From contig PMLO01000150.1 in NCBI GenBank assembly GCA_003158895.1, positions 9,105 through 28,866 of the forward strand: a stretch of 19,762 nt of DNA. The letters are read 5' to 3'. The stretch is from Propionibacteriaceae bacterium (lineage in GTDB: Bacteria; Actinomycetota; Actinomycetes; Propionibacteriales; Propionibacteriaceae). Below are positions 15,314-19,762 of this stretch, one piece after another (within the stretch, counting starts at the first letter, position 1; every line of letters starts with the position of its first letter). A program made the position numbers and the translations under genes. Under the pieces are notes generated by a model. It searched no databases. It was not told the origin of the DNA and worked only from the letters and a program-made list of their open reading frames with translations.

Positions 15314-16512
15314 AGCTTTCCCGGCTCGAGCGCTGGTTGCTGGCGGCGATCGCCGTACAGGCCCTCGTCGGGCTGGTGTGGCTCACGACGTACAGGGGGC
15401 TCTTCGACCCGCGCAACATGCCCATCGGCAACGACTTCGCCGCGTTCTGGTTCGCAGCGCGGATGACGCTGCACCAGCCGGCCGTGGACGCGTACGACCT
15501 CGTGGCGATGACCCAGTTCCAGCACGGGATGTGGCCGGACCTGGCCGGGATGTACGCGTGGGTGTATCCACCGTCGTTCCTGCTGCTCGTGCTCGGCTTC
15601 GGGCTGCTGCCCTACGTCGCCGCGTACGTCACGTGGACCGTCGCGACGCTCGGCGCCTTCCTCGCGGGGCTCTGGCAGAACCTCCGGTCGCGCACGTCGT
15701 GGTGGCTCATCGTCGCCTTCCCGGGCCTGTGGCTCGGTCTCGGTCAAGGACAGAACCAGTTCCTCACCGCAGCACTCGGCGCTCTCGGGCTCGGGCTCCT
15801 GCGCAAGCATCCCGTCTGGGCCGGCGTCTGCATCGGCCTGCTCGCCATCAAGCCGCACCTCGCGCTGCTGTTCCCCGTCGCTCTGCTCGCCGCGCGCGCC
15901 TGGCGCACGATCGTGGCCGCCGCAATCACCGCGGTCACCGTCACCCTCGTACCGGCCGCGATCCTCGGCTGGGACACCCTGGCCGCCTGGACGCAGTCGA
16001 TGGCGTGGGTGTCGACCGCCATCGCGGAGAAGCACCTGCCCGTGTGGATGTTCCCCGCCCCGTACCCGTGGCTGGTCTCCCTCGGCGTCCCCACCGTTCT
16101 CGCCTGGATCGTCCAGGGCGCGATCTCGGTGGTCGCCGCCGTCGTCGTGTACCGGCTCTGGCGGCCGCTGGCGGGTCGGCTCGGCAGTGTGTCCGTGTCC
16201 CTCGCTCTCCCGGGATCCGCCCTTGTGCTCGCGACGTTCCTTGCGACGCCGTACTACGCGATGTACGACCTGACCTGGCTCGCGCTGCCGTTGTGCTGGC
16301 TGGTGGCGACTGGGATGGATCGCGGCTGGAGGCGCGGTGAGCGCCCGTTGCTCGTGTTGCTGTTCCTACTGCCGTACGCGAGCGTGGTCGCTCTGGCCAT
16401 CAACGTGCAGCTCGCACCGTTCGTACTGGCGGCTCTGCTCTGGCGCGTCTGGCAGCGCAGCGTCAGCGACCGAAACGACGCTCCCGCTGGCCGTACGATC
16501 GCAGCGCTCTGA
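15310..16512 (+). CDS. GT87/DUF2029 family polyprenyl-phosphate-dependent glycosyltransferase-like membrane protein
   Basis: The product is 400 aa, polytopic with about nine to eleven hydrophobic helices. Family features are GNDFAAFWFAARM near residue 40 (the acidic residue after the first helix, expected in the catalytic loop of GT-C enzymes), YPPSFLLLVLGFGLLP, GLGQGQNQFLTAALGALG and KPHLALLFPVALLAARAWR. Characterised GT87 members are mycobacterial alpha-mannosyltransferases that use polyprenyl-phosphate-mannose on the periplasmic side. The start GTG 15310 overlaps the GH31 stop by 4 nt. The last 50 nt, encoding roughly its final 16 residues, overlap the 3' end of the minus-strand cis-prenyltransferase. 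A role in lipomannan or cell-wall glycan synthesis is inference; donor and acceptor are unknown. Confidence 0.83.
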   Translation: MKLSRLERWLLAAIAVQALVGLVWLTTYRGLFDPRNMPIGNDFAAFWFAARMTLHQPAVDAYDLVAMTQFQHGMWPDLAGMYAWVYPPSFLLLVLGFGLLPYVAAYVTWTVATLGAFLAGLWQNLRSRTSWWLIVAFPGLWLGLGQGQNQFLTAALGALGLGLLRKHPVWAGVCIGLLAIKPHLALLFPVALLAARAWRTIVAAAITAVTVTLVPAAILGWDTLAAWTQSMAWVSTAIAEKHLPVWMFPAPYPWLVSLGVPTVLAWIVQGAISVVAAVVVYRLWRPLAGRLGSVSVSLALPGSALVLATFLATPYYAMYDLTWLALPLCWLVATGMDRGWRRGERPLLVLLFLLPYASVVALAINVQLAPFVLAALLWRVWQRSVSDRNDAPAGRTIAAL

Positions 16513-17272
16513 GGAAGTCGACGCGGCGGAAGTCGGGCCACAGCGCCTCACAGAAGTAGTATTCGGAGTGGACCGACTGCCACATGAGGAACCCCGACAG
16601 GCGCTGCTCGCCCGACGTGCGGATGACGAGGTCAGGATCGGGCTGGCCCGCCGTGTACAGGTGGTCGGCGATGTGTTCGATCTCGAGTGTCTCGGCGAGC
16701 TCGGCAAGCGTCGACCCCTTCTCGGACTCCTCGGCGAGCAGCGACCGCAACGCGTCGCGGATCTCGTGGCGACCGCCGTAGGAGACGGCGATGTTCACGA
16801 TCATCCCCGTGTTCGCATCGGTGCGTGCGCACGCGGTGCGCACCCGATCGGCAATGTCGTCAGGAAGCAGTTCGAGCGCTCCGACGGTACGGATCTGCCA
16901 GCGCTTCGTCTCCGACAGCTGCTCGACCAGAGTGGCGATGACGTCCAGCAGGGGCTGGAACTCCTCGTCGGCGGCGCGGCTCAGGTTCTCGGTCGACAGC
17001 ACCCACAGCGTGACGTAGCCGAGCCCGACCTCATCGCACCAGTTGACGAACTCCTTGAGCTTGGCGGCACCGGCGCGGTAGCCGGCGACGAGCGTCTCCC
17101 CCGGCGCGTTGAGCCGTGCCCAGCGCCTGTTGCCGTCGGCCAGGACCGCGACGTGTTTCGGAAGCCGGGTCTTGTCGAGTTCGGCGATGAGACGCTGCTC
17201 GTACGTGCTGTAGAGCAGGCCCGCCGGGTGCAACCGGTCCAGCCAATCGCGGAAACCCTCCCTTTGAACCAC
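16463..17272 (-). CDS. short-chain cis-prenyl transferase, (2Z,6E)-farnesyl diphosphate synthase-like
   Basis: The product is 269 aa from GTG 17272, chosen for a -10 box 6 nt upstream and a length close to Rv1086 (about 262 aa). The signature HVAVLADGNRRWAR carries the catalytic Asp (D46). TLWVLSTENLSR, VNIAVSYGGRHEI, PDLVIRTSGEQRLSGF and FLMWQSVHSEYYF complete the undecaprenyl-diphosphate-synthase fold. The whole pattern, including the LYSTYEQRL lead-in and GEQRLSGFLMWQS, follows M. tuberculosis Rv1086, which adds one isopentenyl unit to geranyl diphosphate. A divergent hemolysin III gene sits beside it, as Rv1085c does beside Rv1086. The product would feed synthesis of the polyprenyl-phosphate carrier. 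A long-chain UppS function cannot be excluded from sequence alone. Confidence 0.9.
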   Translation of the reverse strand: MVQREGFRDWLDRLHPAGLLYSTYEQRLIAELDKTRLPKHVAVLADGNRRWARLNAPGETLVAGYRAGAAKLKEFVNWCDEVGLGYVTLWVLSTENLSRAADEEFQPLLDVIATLVEQLSETKRWQIRTVGALELLPDDIADRVRTACARTDANTGMIVNIAVSYGGRHEIRDALRSLLAEESEKGSTLAELAETLEIEHIADHLYTAGQPDPDLVIRTSGEQRLSGFLMWQSVHSEYYFCEALWPDFRRVDFLRALRSYGQRERRFGR

Positions 17273-17278
17273 GGAAAC

Positions 17279-17284
17279 ACGATA
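17279..17284 (-). promoter_or_regulatory. -10 box for the cis-prenyltransferase gene, probable leaderless transcript
   Basis: Read on the minus strand the hexamer is TATCGT, followed by six nucleotides and then the GTG start at 17272. No SD is present. The spacing would place the first transcribed base at or next to the start codon. Confidence 0.45.
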
Positions 17285-17323
17285 GGCCCCAATGCCATGT
17301 GGGGGCTTGGAGGGCCAGCCGAG

Positions 17324-17329
17324 TATGCT
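17324..17329 (+). promoter_or_regulatory. -10 box for the hemolysin III gene
   Basis: TATGCT fits TANNNT well and lies 49 nt before ATG 17379. The predicted start of transcription, near 17336, falls inside the nested palindrome that follows, so a protein bound there could block this promoter. No strong -35 was found. Confidence 0.45.
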
Positions 17330-17334
17330 GAACC

Positions 17335-17355
17335 TACGGAACCGTAACTTACGGT
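17335..17355. promoter_or_regulatory. nested palindromic operator candidate upstream of hemolysin III
   Basis: Two perfect palindromes share a half-site. TACGG-aa-CCGTA covers 17335-17346, and ACCGTAA-c-TTACGGT covers 17341-17355. The result is three alternating copies of the pentamer TACGG/CCGTA in 21 bp. It sits between the -10 box and the SD of the hemolysin III gene and about 60 bp from the divergent cis-prenyltransferase start. Such arrays are typical binding sites for dimeric TetR- or GntR-type repressors; no regulator gene is in the window. Confidence 0.5.
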
Positions 17356-17378
17356 GAGGAGCGGCTAGGAGGCAAGCC

Positions 17379-18068
17379 ATGGCACGCGCGACACCCACGG
17401 ATCACACGGTCGAGAAGGTTCCCCGAGACCTCACTGCCGAGATCAAGCCGAAGCTGCGCGGCTGGCTCCACGCCAGCGCCGTACCGCTTTCTCTGGTCGG
17501 CGGCATCCTGCTCATCGTGTACGCGACGACACCGCTGGGGCGAGTCGGCGGTGCGGTGTACCTGGCGGCGTCTCTGCTGCTGTTCGGGACCAGCGCCATG
17601 TACCACCGGTTCGGGTGGGGCAAGACCGGCGCCGCGATCCTGCGCCGGATGGACCACTCGAACATCTACGTGTTCATCGCCGCCACGTACACACCGCTCG
17701 CGCTCTTGCTGCTCACCGGTACGTCGCGGGTCCTGCTGCTGACGCTGATCTGGTCCGAGGCGATCCTCGGCGTGCTGTTCCGCATCCTGTGGCTCGGCGC
17801 CCCACGCTGGCTGTACACGGCGCTGTACATCGGCATGGGATGGGCGGCCGTGGCGTGGATCGTCCCGCTCTGGTCGGCCGGTGGCGCGCTCGTCATCGGC
17901 CTCATCGGCTTGGGCGGACTGATCTACACCGGCGGTGCTGTCGTGTACGCGCTCAAGCGCCCCAACCCGTGGCCGAAGTGGTTCGGGTTCCACGAGATCT
18001 TCCACACGGCGACCGTCCTCGCCGCCGGCTGCCACTACGCCGCGATCGCCCTGATCACATTCCGCTGA
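17379..18068 (+). CDS. trhA: hemolysin III / PAQR family membrane protein
   Basis: The product is 229 aa from ATG 17379, preceded by a perfect SD (AGGAGG, 17367-17372). Seven hydrophobic segments follow a polar 30-residue N-terminus. Family motifs are present: the first-block TSAMYHRFGWG (Ser and His), RRMDHSNIYVFIAATYTP (Asp-His) and, at the C-terminus, GFHEIFHTATVLAAGCHYAA with the HxxxH pair. In PAQR/YqfA-TrhA proteins these His/Asp/Ser residues form a metal site, suggesting hydrolase activity on lipids; the bacterial proteins are linked to membrane homeostasis, and haemolysis is historical. It is divergent from the cis-prenyltransferase gene, the arrangement seen for Rv1085c/Rv1086, and is probably regulated through the palindrome at 17335-17355. 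Confidence 0.9.
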   Translation: MARATPTDHTVEKVPRDLTAEIKPKLRGWLHASAVPLSLVGGILLIVYATTPLGRVGGAVYLAASLLLFGTSAMYHRFGWGKTGAAILRRMDHSNIYVFIAATYTPLALLLLTGTSRVLLLTLIWSEAILGVLFRILWLGAPRWLYTALYIGMGWAAVAWIVPLWSAGGALVIGLIGLGGLIYTGGAVVYALKRPNPWPKWFGFHEIFHTATVLAAGCHYAAIALITFR

Positions 18069-18089
18069 GTGCGGCTGGGCAGATGGGGG

Positions 18090-18108
18090 TCCGGCCCGAC
18101 GCGCCGGA
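18090..18108. terminator. hairpin between convergent hemolysin III and acyltransferase genes
   Basis: TCCGGC (18090-18095) and GCCGGA (18103-18108) form a 6-bp GC-rich stem with a 7-nt loop, inside the 45-bp gap between the two stop codons. There is no T-run on either side, so at best it is a non-canonical bidirectional terminator. A separate 10-nt palindrome, GTTCTAGAAC (18111-18120), spans the acyltransferase stop. Confidence 0.35.
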
Positions 18109-18113
18109 GCGTT

Positions 18114-19295
18114 CTAGAACATCCTGCGCAGGATCGGGGCCCGTCGGAGGATGCCGGCGCTGATGGCGAGTGACAGCGCCACCGTCACCGCCAGCAGCAC
18201 GACCGCCTTGAGAGCACCGGGAATCGTGAGGCTGACAAGGAGCCAGGCGCCGGGGTACAGCACCAGCGGGTGCACGTAGTAGATACCGAACGCGTTGTCG
18301 GACAGCGCCCGCCAGGTCCGGGTGGCGCGATCACCCCACCGTGAGAAGCCCGCGACCGCAGCCACGACCCCCGAGACGGAGAACGCCGCGAACAGCGCAC
18401 CGCCCACGACGCGGGCCGGGATGGTGGCGGTGTAGCCCGTCACACGGAACGCGAGGTACGCGACGCCCGCGACGGCCGTCGCCGGGATCCAGACTCGTGC
18501 GCTCGGCCGCCAGCCTCCACCGGCCAGCCAGCCTTGGCGCTCGGCGTGGATACCGAGGACGAAGAACGCCGGGTAGAGGGCCACGCGTGCGGGCTGGACC
18601 ACGAACACCCACCCCACGGAATGCCAGTCGTCGAGCCCGAAGAACGGCGAGAAGGCGGCCGCGGACAGGACGGCCACGGCGAAGACCGCCAACAGCGCCC
18701 GCCACGGGGCGGCCTGGCCGGCGGCCGGTCGCCGGACAAGACTCGGCGTGACCTTGAGAGCCATGGCGAGGAGCAGGAACAGTGCGAGGAGAACGCCGAG
18801 GAACCAGTAGACCGACTGCTGGTACATCGGACCCCAGAACTCAGTCGCCCAGAACTGGAGGTAGGGCATCGAGATCCCGCGCGACACGTAGTTCAGGTAG
18901 GTCAGACCGGGGGCGAGCACCACCACGCCGAACGCCCACGGCGCGCCGAGCCTGATGAGCTTCTCCCGGACGAAGCCGCCCACCCCGCGCCGCCGGATCG
19001 AAGGGATCGCGAAGTAGCCGGCAACCAGGAACATGGCCGACATGATCGGCACGTCCACGACCAGCACGATGACGGTGAAGACAAGGCTGACGTCCGGGTC
19101 GACGACGTACCACCATGTCGGCGCCCCGACCATGTAGCAGATGGAGGTGTGCAGGAGCAGTACCGCCAGCACCGCAACGGCGCGCAGGTTGTCCAGGTAG
19201 TACAGCCGTCGTTTCCCTGCGTCCACCGGAACCACGCTCGAGCCGCCCTCGGCTTCCTGGCGTGCTTCGCCGGTAGTGGTCACTTCGACAGTCAA
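18114..19295 (-). CDS. acyltransferase family 3 membrane protein
   Basis: The product is 393 aa from TTG 19295, with GAGAGGG about 10 nt upstream; GTG 19283, four codons on, is an alternative. A polar N-terminus of about 30 residues leads into RLYYLDNLRAVAVLAVLLLHTS, the first block of acyltransferase-3 proteins with R38 and the proposed catalytic H49. About ten membrane helices follow, with typical blocks VPIMSAMFLVAGYFA, KLIRLGAPWAFGV and, near the C-terminus, ALSDNAFGIYYVHPLVLY. The family transfers acetyl, succinyl or other acyl groups to sugars or lipids at the membrane; the acceptor cannot be predicted. It faces hemolysin III tail-to-tail across 45 bp. Its C-terminal end is basic (RRAPILRRMF). 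Confidence 0.88.
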   Translation of the reverse strand: MTVEVTTTGEARQEAEGGSSVVPVDAGKRRLYYLDNLRAVAVLAVLLLHTSICYMVGAPTWWYVVDPDVSLVFTVIVLVVDVPIMSAMFLVAGYFAIPSIRRRGVGGFVREKLIRLGAPWAFGVVVLAPGLTYLNYVSRGISMPYLQFWATEFWGPMYQQSVYWFLGVLLALFLLLAMALKVTPSLVRRPAAGQAAPWRALLAVFAVAVLSAAAFSPFFGLDDWHSVGWVFVVQPARVALYPAFFVLGIHAERQGWLAGGGWRPSARVWIPATAVAGVAYLAFRVTGYTATIPARVVGGALFAAFSVSGVVAAVAGFSRWGDRATRTWRALSDNAFGIYYVHPLVLYPGAWLLVSLTIPGALKAVVLLAVTVALSLAISAGILRRAPILRRMF

Positions 19296-19637
19296 CCAGC
19301 GCGCACCCTCTCAGGGGAGTTCTACGGGGATCGGCGCGCCGGGGACGCCATGTGGGTGGACACGCCGAGGAGCCACTGGATGCAGCGTCGGGGTGTCGCG
19401 ACGCGCATTCATCGGGCGCCTCGCGTGGTGGAATCTCGTGATCTTCGTTGTCCTGCACAGGAAGACCACAGCCGGGATCAAGAGGCTCCACCGGTTCTCG
19501 GTCTTCGTGTCGGTTGTCTGGCTGACCTCGTACCTCAGCCCAGTGTCCGTCGCCATCTCGTCGCGCTGACCCTGATCTGCCGATGACAGCGTGGCTGGCG
19601 CTGCGTGGGGGAAGTGCGCGGGGGGTGAGTGAAATGG
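19296..19637. other. stretch with no firm gene upstream of the acyltransferase
   Basis: Apart from the possible fragment at 19393-19569 I see no supported coding region here. The acyltransferase promoter should lie in it. A minus-strand TAGAAC (19324 to 19319), 23 nt before the TTG start and just upstream of the SD, is a weak -10 candidate. Confidence 0.4.
19393..19569 (+). pseudogene. possible fragment of a small membrane protein (HsmA/TIGR03987-like C-terminus)
   Basis: An open stretch from GTG 19393 encodes 58 residues with two hydrophobic segments, LAWWNLVIFVVL and FSVFVSVVWLTSYLSPVS, joined by HRKTTAGIKRLHR. The pattern (charged loop, then [F/L]HRFS..VW..WL..YLS) resembles the C-terminus of HsmA/TIGR03987-type four-helix membrane proteins as I remember them. 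The preceding helices expected for that family are not found upstream, so this may be a decayed remnant; it could also be a genuine short protein or chance. No SD was seen. The surrounding sequence looks somewhat less GC-rich than the rest of the window, consistent with relaxed coding constraint. Confidence 0.3.
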
Positions 19638-19655
19638 ACGTCCGAAGTTGCGCTG
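19638..19655 (+). repeat. 18-nt dispersed repeat, copy A
   Basis: ACGTCCGAAGTTGCGCTG occurs here in direct orientation. An identical direct copy lies 51 nt downstream and an exact inverted copy 92 nt downstream. It lies in sequence with no supported gene. Confidence 0.85.
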
Positions 19656-19688
19656 ATCCCAGGCCTTTTCGGTCGCTGCTGTCGGCAA

Positions 19689-19707
19689 ACGTCCGAAGTT
19701 GCGCTGT
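19689..19707 (+). repeat. 19-nt dispersed repeat, copy B (left arm of inverted pair)
   Basis: This copy reads ACGTCCGAAGTTGCGCTGT and is exactly complementary to copy C across a 21-nt loop. A transcript through both could form a 19-bp hairpin. Flanking sequence differs from copy A, so the repeat unit itself is about 18-19 nt. Confidence 0.85.
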
Positions 19708-19728
19708 GACGAGCTGGAAACGGTCTGT

Positions 19729-19747
19729 ACAGCGCAACTTCGGACGT
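19729..19747 (-). repeat. 19-nt dispersed repeat, copy C (inverted)
   Basis: ACAGCGCAACTTCGGACGT is the exact reverse complement of copy B. The window then ends in ACAGCGCA (19755-19762), identical to the first eight bases of this orientation. A fourth copy may therefore begin there and continue outside the window. Confidence 0.85.
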
Positions 19748-19762
19748 CGAACGCACAGCGCA

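Noticed and set aside
16337..17347. 336-codon plus-strand open frame opposite the cis-prenyltransferase
   Set aside because: It is antisense to a strongly conserved prenyltransferase and shows no domain.
17272..17398. longer N-terminus for the cis-prenyltransferase
   Set aside because: It would run through both the -10 box and the hemolysin III operator and SD, and would exceed the Rv1086-type length by about 40 residues.
19638..19747. CRISPR array
   Set aside because: The copies are in both orientations, only 18-19 nt, with unequal spacers (33 and 22 nt) and no cas genes.
19535..19756. 73-codon minus-strand open frame over the repeats
   Set aside because: Its repeated SATSDV peptides come only from the DNA repeats; no start signal and no family resemblance.
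1..19762. tRNA, rRNA, riboswitch, prophage or transposase genes
   Set aside because: Both strands were looked over for cloverleaf-like segments, conserved RNA motifs and integrase or transposase motifs, and none was recognised; a covariance-model search was not possible.

Overview
The window is about 19.8 kb of very GC-rich (roughly 70%) DNA, densely coded in both directions. It has frequent GTG/TTG starts, several apparently leaderless genes and actinobacterial-type -10 boxes (TANNNT). Gene content (short-chain cis-prenyl transferase, PIN-PhoH protein, DUF4245 and DUF805 proteins, PknB-type kinase) points to a chromosomal segment of a high-GC actinobacterium. The unusual abundance of GTAC and the overall style suggest Propionibacteriales (Nocardioidaceae or Propionibacteriaceae-like), but the exact genus cannot be read from the sequence.

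Layout. (1) 1-637, minus: 5' part of an M18 aminopeptidase gene, divergent from the next block. (2) 721-4956, plus: a tight run rmuC, ilvA, xseA, xseB (overlaps or gaps of 14 nt or less), combining DNA metabolism with isoleucine biosynthesis. (3) 4990-6576, plus: a membrane-anchored Ser/Thr protein kinase, ending tail-to-tail on a minus-strand DUF4245 membrane protein. (4) 7200-9529, plus: a spermidine-synthase-fold methyltransferase-like protein and two paralogous DUF805 membrane proteins with disordered Tyr/Gly/Pro/Gln- or Ser/Thr-rich N-termini. (5) 12677 down to 9531, minus: apparent operon phoH2, a compact GH32/GH68-clan glycosidase, and an SDR oxidoreductase. (6) 12938-16512, plus: GH31 alpha-glycosidase and a GT87/DUF2029 polytopic mannosyltransferase-like protein, overlapping by 4 nt. 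(7) 17272 down to 16463, minus: short-chain (Z,E)-farnesyl diphosphate synthase-like cis-prenyltransferase, divergent from a hemolysin III/PAQR membrane protein (17379-18068). (8) 19295 down to 18114, minus: acyltransferase-3 membrane protein. (9) 19296-19762: a non-coding or decayed stretch with a possible small membrane-protein remnant and a striking cluster of an 18-19 nt repeat in both orientations, running into the window edge.

How it fits together. The skeleton xseA-xseB / DUF4245 / phoH2 / Z-FPP synthase / hemolysin III has the same order and relative orientations that I recall for Mycobacterium tuberculosis Rv1108c-Rv1107c-Rv1100-Rv1095-Rv1086-Rv1085c. The kinase, DUF805 pair, glycosidases and SDR sit in the gaps as lineage-specific cargo, while glpX and fum, usual neighbours of DUF4245, are absent here. 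Several genes concern the envelope or carbohydrates: Z-FPP synthase supplies the precursor of polyprenyl-phosphate carriers, GT87 enzymes use polyprenyl-phosphate sugars, and GH31, GH32 and the acyltransferase act on glycans. Convergent gene ends are extremely compact, including a 50-nt antisense overlap. I found no phage, transposase, CRISPR, tRNA or rRNA. No clear new defence or mobile system is visible; the most distinctive unexplained signals are the terminal repeat cluster and the nested palindrome before the hemolysin III gene.
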